Shown one piece after another: positions 6,255-12,758 of a stretch of 12,758 bases of DNA. The stretch is from contig NZIT01000010.1 of assembly GCA_002691725.1 (NCBI GenBank), forward strand, positions 1-12,758, given 5' to 3'. Position 1 is the first letter of the stretch, and every line of letters begins with the position of its first letter. This DNA comes from SAR116 cluster bacterium. Lineage in GTDB: Bacteria; Pseudomonadota; Alphaproteobacteria; Puniceispirillales; UBA1172. Under the pieces are notes generated by a model. That model searched no databases. It was not told where the DNA came from and saw only the letters and a program-made list of their open reading frames with translations. A program made the position numbers and the translations under genes.

Positions 6255-7380
6255 AATTTCCCTATCAAAACTGCGTCACAGCTATTTTGACAACCCTAAA
6301 AGCCCCGAAGATTACGCGCTTAAGGAAATTGATCTTGAATGGAGCGATGGCGGCGCCTATGCCCTGCTTGGCCCGTCCGGTTGCGGCAAGTCAACCTTGC
6401 TCAATATCATTTCAGGCTTGCTGACGCCTTCCGAGGGCAGCGTCCTCTTTGATCAGCAAGATGTCACTGCACTAACCCCGGATAAGCGCAATATCGCTCA
6501 GGTTTTTCAGTTTCCTGTCATTTATGACACGATGACGGTTTTTGATAATCTGGCGTTTCCGCTTCGCAACCGTCATGTTGATGAGGCGACTGTCCGCAAG
6601 AGAGTGACTGAAATCGCTGCCATGCTTGAGATTGAAGATATGTTGCGCTTGCGTGCCTCTGGTCTGTCGCCTGATAACAAGCAAAAACTGTCTATGGGTC
6701 GGGGGCTGGTGCGTGATGATGTTAATGTGGTGATGTTTGATGAACCGCTTACGGTTATTGATCCGCATCTGAAATGGAAATTGCGCTCCAAGCTTAAGGA
6801 ATTGCATCAACAGCTCAAGCTGACAATGATTTATGTCACCCACGATCAGACAGAAGCCTTGACTTTCGCCGACAAGGTGATTGTCATGAATGATGGCGAG
6901 GTTGTGCAGATCGGCACACCTGTTGATTTGTTTAACCGCCCAACGCATACATTTGTTGGCCATTTTATTGGCTCACCGGGGATGAATATCCTGCCTTGTG
7001 AGATGCGGGGCAAGCAAGCCTGTTTCCAGGATATGCCGGTTAAGCTAGAAGGGCCGATCAATGCTGAAATCAAAGGCACGGCTGAAATTGGTATCCGGCC
7101 TGAGTTTGTATCGCTTGGCAAGAAAGGCATTCCGGCAAAAGTCAGGACTGTTGCTGATGTAGGCCGCCATATTGTTGTCCATGCTGAGGTTAAGGATGTG
7201 ACAGTTGCCGCCATCATTGCTGAGGATGTGCCGAGCGTTGGCGATGATGTCCATCTGGTTTTTGAGAGCGCACAAACTCGTCTTTATCGTGATGGCTGGT
7301 TGGCAACGGAATTGCCCAAATCAGGAACACGAGCAGGAAAGCGGACAGGAACGGCGACAAGAAAGGCGGCAGCAAAATGA
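6247..7380 (+). CDS. glpT: Glycerol ABC transporter ATPase subunit 2, with a basic repeat tail
   Basis: GlpT (377 residues) is the second ATPase of the importer; it is unrelated to E. coli GlpT, an MFS antiporter. It has canonical Walker A GPSGCGKST (42-50), Q-loop Gln88, Walker B VVMFDEP (161-167) and H-loop His199 (YVTHDQTEAL). The ABC signature is degenerate: LSPDNKQK (140-147) replaces LSGGQ, and the D-loop reads LTVIDPHL where LSNLD is usual. These defects complement those of GlpS. A regulatory domain occupies roughly residues 240-352. The last about 20 residues are a Lys/Arg/Ala/Thr-rich tail encoded by a degenerate 12-bp tandem repeat, which I do not expect in the family. The ATG has AAGGGG (6235-6240) upstream. 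The gene overlaps glpS by 8 bases and glpP by 4 (ATGA), implying translational coupling. Confidence 0.93.
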   Translation: MAKISLSKLRHSYFDNPKSPEDYALKEIDLEWSDGGAYALLGPSGCGKSTLLNIISGLLTPSEGSVLFDQQDVTALTPDKRNIAQVFQFPVIYDTMTVFDNLAFPLRNRHVDEATVRKRVTEIAAMLEIEDMLRLRASGLSPDNKQKLSMGRGLVRDDVNVVMFDEPLTVIDPHLKWKLRSKLKELHQQLKLTMIYVTHDQTEALTFADKVIVMNDGEVVQIGTPVDLFNRPTHTFVGHFIGSPGMNILPCEMRGKQACFQDMPVKLEGPINAEIKGTAEIGIRPEFVSLGKKGIPAKVRTVADVGRHIVVHAEVKDVTVAAIIAEDVPSVGDDVHLVFESAQTRLYRDGWLATELPKSGTRAGKRTGTATRKAAAK

Positions 7381-7381
7381 A
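7322..7381 (+). repeat. Degenerate 12-bp tandem repeat, about five units, ending glpT and reaching the glpP start
   Basis: Five consecutive 12-mers resemble one another: CAGGAACACGAG (7322), CAGGAAAGCGGA (7334), CAGGAACGGCGA (7346), CAAGAAAGGCGG (7358) and, more loosely, CAGCAAAATGAA (7370). In the glpT frame they encode four-residue units GTRA, GKRT, GTAT, RKAA, giving a basic tail. Since 12 is a multiple of three, gain or loss of a unit would keep glpT in frame. The last unit contains the glpP ATG and the glpT TGA. Confidence 0.65.
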
Positions 7382-8240
7382 GAAACAGAACCAGAAAGCA
7401 TGGTTTTTTGTGTTGCCTGTGTTGTTGCTGGTAGCGTTCAACGCGCTTATTCCCATGATGACGGTGGTGAATTATTCCGTTCAGGAAACCTTTGGCAACA
7501 ACCTGTTTTTCTGGCAAGGGCTTGACTGGTTTGAAAATATCCTGCGCTCGGAACGGTTTCACGCTGCGCTTGGACGGCAATTTTTGTTTACCGGGCTTAT
7601 CCTCCTGATTGAGGTTCCGCTTGGTGTCATTGTTGCGCTATCCATGCCGCGCAAGGGGTTTTGGGTGTCGATCTGTCTTGTGACAATGGCACTGCCGATG
7701 CTGATCCCATGGAATGTTGTGGGGGCGATGTGGAATATCTTCACCCTGCCAGATATCGGGCTTGTCGGGTATTTCATGAACCATGTCGTCGGTATTGATT
7801 ACAATATGACCCAAGACCCTTTTGCCGCATGGGTGACGGTTATCGTTATGGATGTCTGGCACTGGACTTCGCTGGTGGTATTGCTGAGTTATGCTGGGCT
7901 TGTATCAATCCCTGAGGCGTATTATCAGGCTGCGAAAATTGATGGGGCATCAAATTGGGCTGTGTTCCGTCATATCCAATTGCCTAAGATGAAATCAGTG
8001 CTGACAATCGCCATTCTGCTCAGGTTCATGGATAGTTTCAATATCTATACCGAACCATTTGTCCTGACTGGTGGCGGGCCGGGGAACTCTACGACTTTGC
8101 TGTCCATTGATCTGGTCAAGATTGCCCTTGGTCAGTTTGACCTTGGCCCGGCGGCGGCTATGTCTCTGATTTATTTCGCCATCACGCTATTGGTCAGTTG
8201 GCTGTTCTATACGCTAATGACCAAAGACAACACGAATTAG
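7377..8240 (+). CDS. glpP: Glycerol ABC transporter permease 1
   Basis: This 287-residue inner-membrane protein is a MalF/UgpA-type permease with about six transmembrane segments: roughly residues 7-30, 63-85, 92-115, 146-170, 205-222 and 260-282. Between the fourth and fifth lies the EAA loop, EAYYQAAKIDGASNWAVFRH (from about residue 179), whose helix docks into the ATPase subunits; the central Gly follows the Asp as in the family. It should pair with GlpQ to form the translocation path and receive glycerol from GlpV. Its ATG overlaps the glpT stop as ATGA. The AAGG upstream lies in the glpT tandem repeat, so repeat changes could affect initiation. No defect is seen. Confidence 0.93.
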   Translation: MKKQNQKAWFFVLPVLLLVAFNALIPMMTVVNYSVQETFGNNLFFWQGLDWFENILRSERFHAALGRQFLFTGLILLIEVPLGVIVALSMPRKGFWVSICLVTMALPMLIPWNVVGAMWNIFTLPDIGLVGYFMNHVVGIDYNMTQDPFAAWVTVIVMDVWHWTSLVVLLSYAGLVSIPEAYYQAAKIDGASNWAVFRHIQLPKMKSVLTIAILLRFMDSFNIYTEPFVLTGGGPGNSTTLLSIDLVKIALGQFDLGPAAAMSLIYFAITLLVSWLFYTLMTKDNTN

Positions 8241-8250
8241 GAGCTATGAT

Positions 8251-9048
8251 ATGCGAAAACGATCGATCATTCCGCTACTTTATATCTTGTTCCTGATGCT
8301 GCCGATTTATTGGCTGGTGGCGATGAGCTTCAAGACAACAGGTGAGATTCTGTCTGGCTTCTCGCTGTTTCCTCAGACATGGACACTCGATAATTATAAG
8401 GTGATTTTCACCGATCCGACCTGGTATTGGGGCTATATCAACTCAATAGCCTATGTATCCATTAATACGGTGATCTCAATCATTGTGGCGTTGCCTGCGG
8501 CCTATGCCTTTTCGCGGTACAGCTTTCTGGGTGATAAGCATCTGTTTTTCTGGTTGCTGACAAACCGCATGGCGCCGGCCGCCGTTTTTGCTCTACCCTT
8601 CTTTCAGCTCTATTCGGCGGTGGGGCTATTTGATACGCATCTTGCTGTGGCGCTGGCGCATTGTCTCTTTAATATCCCTCTGGCGGTGTGGATACTTGAA
8701 GGCTTTATGAAAGGTATTCCCAAGGAGCTTGATGAAACCGCCTTTGTCGATGGCTATTCGTTTCCGCGCTTCTTCGTCCAAATCTTCATCCCGACGATCA
8801 AGGCAGGTGTCGGTGTGGCGGCATTTTTCTGTTTCATGTTCTCATGGGTAGAACTGCTGCTTGCCAAGACACTGACTGCTGTTGCGGCTAAGCCGATTGC
8901 CGCCACCATGACAAAGACAGCCTCAAGTGCAGGCTATGAGCTTGGGCTATTGGCGGCGGCGGGGACATTGACTATCATTCCGGGTGCCATTGTGATTTAC
9001 TTCGTGCGAAATTATATCGCTCGCGGTTTTGCCATGGGGAGGGTGTAA
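8251..9048 (+). CDS. glpQ: Glycerol ABC transporter permease 2
   Basis: This 265-residue protein is a MalG/UgpE-type permease with about six hydrophobic segments, beginning with IPLLYILFLMLPIYWLVAMS after a basic N-terminus, and an EAA loop, ELDETAFVDGYSFPRFFVQI, from about residue 159. It forms the membrane channel together with GlpP. The ATG follows AGGAGC (8239-8244) and lies 10 bases after the glpP stop. Its own stop overlaps the glpU start by one base (TAATG). In E. coli the name GlpQ means a glycerophosphodiester phosphodiesterase, which this is not. Length and architecture are normal for the family. Confidence 0.92.
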   Translation: MRKRSIIPLLYILFLMLPIYWLVAMSFKTTGEILSGFSLFPQTWTLDNYKVIFTDPTWYWGYINSIAYVSINTVISIIVALPAAYAFSRYSFLGDKHLFFWLLTNRMAPAAVFALPFFQLYSAVGLFDTHLAVALAHCLFNIPLAVWILEGFMKGIPKELDETAFVDGYSFPRFFVQIFIPTIKAGVGVAAFFCFMFSWVELLLAKTLTAVAAKPIAATMTKTASSAGYELGLLAAAGTLTIIPGAIVIYFVRNYIARGFAMGRV

Positions 9049-9326
9049 TGCTGACATGGATGGCATGGACATGGCCGACAGCCCTTGTCTTTATCGGTAT
9101 TTTTTCTGCGATGGCGGTGCTGATCATCCTTGAGATTAAATTCCCTGGCGGCCAGGAACGCCGTGGTGTCCTCGGCCTGACAACAACTCGTGGCGACAGG
9201 CTGTTCATTTCCCTTTTAGGCAGCAGCTATATTTTTCTGCTTTGGCTTGGGCTGTTTGGTACGCCATTATGGTGGCCACTCGCTCTCTCAATTTTTGGAA
9301 GCGCGTTCTGTTTCTGGAAGGTGTAA
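9048..9326 (+). CDS. glpU: DUF2160 small membrane protein, putative accessory subunit of the glycerol transporter
   Basis: This 92-residue protein has three likely membrane segments: about residues 8-28, 53-68 and 71-89. The loop between the first two carries the distinctive [20 protein letters not shown], with basic and small residues and TTRGDR after it. It matches the DUF2160 pattern, a family usually found next to glycerol ABC transporter permeases. Its ATG overlaps the glpQ stop (TAATG) and its TAA lies four bases before glpK, so it is locked into the operon by coupling. No enzymatic motif is visible. A role in assembling or stabilising GlpPQ is an inference from conserved location. The symbol glpU follows the rhizobial operon as I recall it. 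Confidence 0.82.
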   Translation: MLTWMAWTWPTALVFIGIFSAMAVLIILEIKFPGGQERRGVLGLTTTRGDRLFISLLGSSYIFLLWLGLFGTPLWWPLALSIFGSAFCFWKV

Positions 9327-9330
9327 GCTC

Positions 9331-10845
9331 ATGTCTAATCCCGTATCTAAAGATTTTATTCTGGCGATTGATCAGGGAACAACATCCACCCGCGCCATTG
9401 TTTTTGATCAGATGCTGACCCCGATTGCAACCGCACAGCAAGAGTTTGATCAGCATTTTCCGCAATCAGGCTGGGTCGAACATGACGCCGAAGATTTATG
9501 GTCAACGACGGTTGCTATGTGCCAGCAGGCGATTGCGCGCGCCAATATCACAGCCAAGGATATTGCCGCGATAGGGATTACCAATCAGCGCGAAACCACG
9601 GTTGTCTGGGATCGTCATACTGGTGCGCCACTATATCGGGCTATTGTCTGGCAGGATCGGCGCACGGCAGAGTTCTGCAAGCAACTGCAAGAGGCTGGTC
9701 ATGAAGCCATGGTCACAGCCAAAACGGGATTACTGCTTGACCCTTATTTTTCGGCAACAAAGCTGAGCTGGATTCTCAATAATGTTGAGGGGGCAAGGGC
9801 CAGGGCTGAGGCTGGCGATCTGCTCTTTGGGACGGTTGACAGCTATCTGATCTGGCGGCTCACTGGCGGCAAAGCGCATGTCACTGATGCAACGAACGCT
9901 GCCCGCACAATGATGTATAACATTATTGAAGGGAGCTGGGATTCTGAGCTTCTTAACATGTTGGATATTCCGGCGCATATGCTCCCTGAAGTGCGCGATA
10001 GCTCTGGGCTGTTCGGGACAACCGAGCCTGATTTTTTTGACGGTGTGGCATTGCCGATCATGGGGGTCGCCGGCGACCAGCAAGCCGCTACCGTGGGGCA
10101 GGCGTGTTTTGCCTCAGGCATGATGAAATCAACCTATGGGACAGGGTGTTTTGCGCTGATGAATACGGGTGAGGCGCCGGTTTTCTCCAGTAATAAACTG
10201 CTCACCACCATTGCCTATCAGCTTGATGGCAAGCCGACCTATGCGCTGGAAGGATCAATCTTTATCGCTGGTGCGGTGGTGCAGTGGCTGCGTGACGGGC
10301 TGAAGATTATCAGCTCGGCCGCCGAAACCGAAGCGCTTGCCCAAACCGCCAGCCCGACCGAACAGGTTTATATGGTGCCTGCCTTTACCGGGCTTGGCGC
10401 GCCTTACTGGAACACTGAATGTCGCGGGGCAATCTTTGGTCTGACCCGAAATACCGGGCCTGCGGAGTTTGCCAAGGCAGCCCTTGAAAGCGTCGCCTAT
10501 CAGACCCGCGACCTGGTGGAAGCCATGCGCGCTGACTGGTCAGGTGAACGGTCGGGGGAAAGCCAAACGGTTCTTCGCATTGATGGCGGCATGGTGGCGA
10601 ATGACTGGGCGATGCAGACACTAGCCAATCAACTGCTGGCTCCGGTTGACCGCCCCGTTGTGACCGAAACAACAGCGTCAGGTGCGGCCTATCTGGCTGG
10701 TCTGGCACAAGGGATTTGCGCGCCGCCGGATGAGTTTGCTAAAAATTGGCGGCTTGAACGGCGGTTTGAGCCGCAACTTTCCGCAGAAGAAGCTGATAAG
10801 GCCTATGCAGGCTGGCAGGACGCTATCGCAAAATTGCTCCATTGA
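9331..10845 (+). CDS. glpK: Glycerol kinase
   Basis: GlpK transfers phosphate from ATP to glycerol, making sn-glycerol 3-phosphate in the cytoplasm and trapping imported glycerol. The 504-residue protein is full length for the FGGY kinase family. It has the N-terminal phosphate loop [17 protein letters not shown] (10-26), the glycerol-binding ITNQRET and VWQDRRT segments, the catalytic Asp249 in [20 protein letters not shown], and the C-terminal [15 protein letters not shown]. The ATG at 9331 is preferred over an open-frame ATG at 9247 because it directly precedes the family N-terminus and has GGAAGG (9316-9321) upstream; the longer form would overlap glpU. The stretch before the catalytic Asp reads [15 protein letters not shown] and lacks the GGKGGTR loop through which E. 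coli GlpK binds fructose 1,6-bisphosphate. The C-terminal end also shows no clear EIIA-Glc docking site. It is last in the run, and I see no classic terminator after it. Confidence 0.97.
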   Translation: MSNPVSKDFILAIDQGTTSTRAIVFDQMLTPIATAQQEFDQHFPQSGWVEHDAEDLWSTTVAMCQQAIARANITAKDIAAIGITNQRETTVVWDRHTGAPLYRAIVWQDRRTAEFCKQLQEAGHEAMVTAKTGLLLDPYFSATKLSWILNNVEGARARAEAGDLLFGTVDSYLIWRLTGGKAHVTDATNAARTMMYNIIEGSWDSELLNMLDIPAHMLPEVRDSSGLFGTTEPDFFDGVALPIMGVAGDQQAATVGQACFASGMMKSTYGTGCFALMNTGEAPVFSSNKLLTTIAYQLDGKPTYALEGSIFIAGAVVQWLRDGLKIISSAAETEALAQTASPTEQVYMVPAFTGLGAPYWNTECRGAIFGLTRNTGPAEFAKAALESVAYQTRDLVEAMRADWSGERSGESQTVLRIDGGMVANDWAMQTLANQLLAPVDRPVVTETTASGAAYLAGLAQGICAPPDEFAKNWRLERRFEPQLSAEEADKAYAGWQDAIAKLLH

Positions 10846-10908
10846 TTGATGGTCAGAGATACGCTGGCGCTGGCTGGATGCTGGCGCTTTGCTTTTGCTG
10901 TCTTGCTG

Positions 10909-11328
10909 TTAGGTTTTGTTTTTAAACGCCTTGTACTTTTCATCAATATGCGGCACATCATCCGGTATTGGCATAAATCCTGGATGGTCATGCGCAAAGA
11001 TTTGCCCGCCACAGGTAAGAACGCTAGCATCATCGAGCGTACCTGCCGTGATGGATATGTGTTGATGGTAAAGCGGCTTATAGAAAAGCGAAGCACCGCA
11101 AATATCGCAAAAGCCGCGTTCTGCGATGTCTGAGCTTTGGTACCATTTTAAGCTGTCGCCAGTGATCTCAACATTAGCCATGGGTGCTGATGTTGCCGCA
11201 ATGCTGGTGCCGATGATTTTCATGCAATCATGGCAATGACAAATTAATATGGGCCGCAAGGCGCCGTGCGCCACATAACGGACACCGCCACAATGGCATC
11301 CTCCTGTATGATGTTCTGGTGATGACAT
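10909..11328 (-). CDS. GFA/CENP-V domain zinc protein
   Basis: This 139-residue protein carries the metal-binding pattern of the glutathione-dependent formaldehyde-activating (GFA) family: GGCHCGGVRY near residues 9-18, CHCHDCMK near 30-37, and GFCDICGASLFY near 72-83. Eight cysteine/histidine-type ligands are thus present and the fold should bind zinc. The original Gfa enzyme speeds S-hydroxymethylglutathione formation, but most members of this broad family have no proven activity and the family name should not be read as function. The ATG (11328-11326) has GGAGGG (complement of 11334-11339) five bases upstream. It converges on glpK, with a 63-base gap, so it is not part of the glycerol operon. 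The domain call is strong and the role unknown. Confidence 0.88.
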   Translation of the reverse strand: MSSPEHHTGGCHCGGVRYVAHGALRPILICHCHDCMKIIGTSIAATSAPMANVEITGDSLKWYQSSDIAERGFCDICGASLFYKPLYHQHISITAGTLDDASVLTCGGQIFAHDHPGFMPIPDDVPHIDEKYKAFKNKT

Positions 11329-11589
11329 GGATACCCTCCATTTATGCTAGTTCGTGACGTGATGGTATAAAAAAGGAAAACTGTAAACGCGATGCCTAAC
11401 GCACACGGCTATAATATTCACTGTAAAGACAAATCCGACATTGGCAAGCAAGTTATAGATCAAGAATATTGATAGATGTTTGTCGCTATCAGGCCATTCT
11501 TTGAAAATAAATCTTTGTCTCAAATTGATATGGTTATGTCCTTTGGCTTCGGCATGGCGGCGTTATAATAGGCATCTTGGAGGCTATAT
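11329..11589. promoter_or_regulatory. Divergent intergenic region between the GFA gene and the MFS remnant
   Basis: These 261 bases hold no gene I can support. Toward the MFS remnant there is TATAAT (11564-11569) with a poor TTGGCT (11543-11548) 15 bases upstream, followed by TGGAGG (11578-11583) as ribosome binding site. Another TATAAT (11410-11415) has no partner. On the minus strand GGAGGG precedes the GFA start. Promoter assignments are weak. Confidence 0.35.
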
Positions 11590-12393
11590 ATGCGCAATTT
11601 CTGCATCATCATTCTTGCCAATATTGTGTTGGAGACAGCAATACCAATCGTTGTTGTGGCATCGGGTCTGACGGGGTTGATGATTGCCCCTGCTAATTGG
11701 ATGGCGACTATTCCGGCGGCGGTGCAGATGGCATCTGCGGCGATTTTTGCCGCCATGATTTCACGCTTGATGATAAGATATGGCCGCCGCTTTGGCTTCA
11801 TGGTTTGCTCAATCTCTATGGCACTAGGCGGCATCGGTTCGGTTATGACAATTATCGCCGCATCATTCTGGGGGTTTACGTTATGCCAAGCCCTCATTGG
11901 TCTTGGTCTGCTTGGGATAAATTTTTTCCGATACGCCGCCGCCGAAGCCGCCACCGAACATCTCAAAGCCTCCGCAAGTTCACTGACATTAGCATCAGGA
12001 TTGATCGCTGTTCCTATTGGCGGCATGTTTTTCGCCATTAGCACCAACCTGCTTGCGCCTGTGCATTTTGCAGGCGCCTATATGATTGTTTGCGCTATTG
12101 GCATGGTGGGGACAGCCATTCTTTTAGGCTTGAACATGCCAGCCGCCGAGGTTTCTGCCGTGCCAAAACAACAATGGCGATCATTCTGGGTGAAAATCTG
12201 TTCTGTATCCCATTTAATATTGCCGCCCATATCTTTGGCAAATTGCGCGCGGCGCCAATGTGTTGTTGCTGTTTTACCATCAAGGATACCAGCTTTTACC
12301 AAAAGAAGCGCCCCCGAACATACCGAGATAAGCCGCCCTGTTGGGTGCGTATCTAGCCAATCAGCAATTAGTTTTAAGAGCGGGGCTGAGTAA
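11590..12393 (+). pseudogene. MFS transporter, N-terminal half only
   Basis: The first about 196 residues are an MFS transporter N-domain. There are six hydrophobic segments, an ALATLP-like PANWMATIPAAVQ between segments 1 and 2, the motif-A-like RLMIRYGRRFGF (59-70) before the third, and FFRYAAAEAA (112-121) near the fourth/fifth. The last motif resembles a subgroup of about 400-residue MFS proteins that includes riboflavin-type transporters. After the linker ending near PAAEVSAVPKQQW, at about base 12177, MFS character stops. The open frame then reads antisense through a GlxA-like gene until 12393, so residues after about 196 are not native. The six C-terminal helices are absent. The ATG has a good TGGAGG site 6 bases upstream. 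A half MFS protein would not be expected to transport. It may be a deletion remnant or an assembly chimera. Confidence 0.7.
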
Positions 12394-12650
12394 AGCAGGT
12401 GATCAACTCCAACACCGCCAGTGATCAAGAGGTCATCACATTTGGCGACATCATTAAAGCTAATGCCAGGTGATAATTTTAATCCACATGATGCGTGAAC
12501 AGGCGCATCATCAACTGAAAAAAATTGAATATCATATGTGAATGGAGCAAAGCCATGAGCCTCGTTAAACGCCTCAGCAGGGCCAGCAACATCAATGAGG
12601 TGGACGTGATCAAATATTAGTATGGCTATGGATCGTTCCGCAATGATCAT
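12078..12650 (-). pseudogene. GlxA-like DJ-1/PfpI-AraC regulator, N-terminal part only
   Basis: The first about 158 residues match the DJ-1/PfpI domain of GlxA-family transcriptional regulators: AILIFDHVHLIDVAGPAEAF, LLITGGVGVD (about 74-83), the nucleophile-elbow-like VCSGALLL with Cys111, and GKTATTHWRRA with His131. The intact family is about 320 residues, ending the DJ-1 domain with a TSAGxxAGxD-type stretch followed by an AraC helix-turn-helix that binds DNA. Here homology stops after IFTQNDR, at about base 12178, and the remaining frame to 12078 is only the reverse of the MFS gene. The DNA-binding domain is missing, so it cannot act as a normal regulator. I chose the ATG at 12650 because GAAGG lies just before it and the family begins there; an upstream ATG at 12668 in the same frame lacks such a site. 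Confidence 0.75.
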
Positions 12651-12758
12651 CTGGCCTTCACCCTGCATAATTTGATTTCTATTGATACGGTCTTGCCATA
12701 CGGCATTGATATAGCGCCGCCTCGCAAGTCATATTCGCGTCATAAAATATCTGGTAAA
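12651..12758. other. Right-edge sequence upstream of the GlxA-like remnant
   Basis: These 108 bases show no supportable gene, hairpin or clear promoter on either strand. They should contain the leader of the GlxA-like gene. The ribosome binding site GAAGG lies on the minus strand just before its ATG. Confidence 0.3.

Noticed and set aside
9247..9330. Upstream in-frame start for glycerol kinase at 9247
   Set aside because: It would overlap most of the end of glpU, the added residues are not kinase-like, and the ATG at 9331 has a good ribosome binding site and the family N-terminus.
10863..10888. GCTGGCGCT repeated at 10863-10871 and 10880-10888 just after glpK, at first sight a terminator stem
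   Set aside because: The two copies are direct and not inverted repeats, so they cannot pair as a hairpin; the nearby T-rich run at 10911-10923 lacks an adjoining stem.
10846..11133. Plus-strand open frame downstream of glpK
   Set aside because: It lies antisense to the GFA gene, whose cysteine motifs and ribosome binding site are clear; its translation shows no recognisable family.
11520..12047. 175-residue minus-strand open frame
   Set aside because: It is the antisense shadow of the MFS N-terminal half; its Met/Ile/Ala-rich low-information translation has no motif and no upstream ribosome binding site that I can see.
12178..12393. C-terminal extension of the MFS open frame as a new domain
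   Set aside because: This DNA encodes the conserved DJ-1 domain of the GlxA-like gene on the opposite strand, so the plus-strand residues are a reading artefact past the junction.
1..12758. CRISPR arrays, tRNA/rRNA genes, insertion sequences, toxin-antitoxin or phage-defence genes
   Set aside because: I saw no regularly spaced repeats, cloverleaf-like sequence, transposase motifs or recognisable defence proteins on either strand.

Overview
The window looks like part of an alphaproteobacterial chromosome. The glycerol module is of the rhizobial/roseobacter type: an ABC importer, not a GlpF facilitator, with a DeoR-type GlpR next to glpD. Genes are tightly packed with ATGA, GTGA and TAATG overlaps, coding DNA has middling GC, and promoter regions are very AT-rich. 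A marine SAR116-like bacterium would fit, but that is a guess from overall character and not from a marker gene.

Layout. The left edge (1-77, minus) holds the first 25 codons of a probable family-9 glycosyltransferase (heptosyltransferase-like). A divergent intergenic region with a 17-bp perfect dyad separates it from a small DUF1330 gene (265-558, plus). Convergent to that lies glpD (660-2267, minus), translationally coupled to glpR (2264-3034, minus). A 272-bp A-tract-rich divergent control region follows. Then comes a plus-strand run: glpV (substrate-binding protein), an intrinsic terminator, glpS and glpT (two ATPases), glpP and glpQ (two permeases), glpU (small DUF2160 membrane protein) and glpK (glycerol kinase), ending at 10845. 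On the right are a GFA-family zinc protein (minus), the N-terminal half of an MFS transporter (plus), and the N-terminal part of a GlxA-like DJ-1/AraC regulator (minus). The last two meet tail to tail at about 12177, and both are truncated there.

How the genes work together. GlpV captures glycerol in the periplasm and GlpPQ with GlpST pump it in, with GlpU as a probable accessory subunit. GlpK makes sn-glycerol 3-phosphate and GlpD oxidises it to dihydroxyacetone phosphate, feeding electrons to quinone. GlpR is the likely local repressor acting on the divergent promoters. The symbols glpS/T/P/Q/U/V follow the Rhizobium leguminosarum glycerol ABC operon as I remember it; this glpT is an ATPase and is unrelated to E. 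coli GlpT.

Most worth a second look: the two ATPases have complementary defects in their motifs, predicting one working and one degenerate ATP site; a degenerate 12-bp tandem repeat encodes a basic tail at the end of GlpT and runs into the glpP start; a terminator follows the first gene of the transporter operon; the divergent promoter carries direct repeats and nested dyads; and two half-genes are joined at the right end. I found no CRISPR array, tRNA, rRNA, insertion sequence or obviously new defence system.
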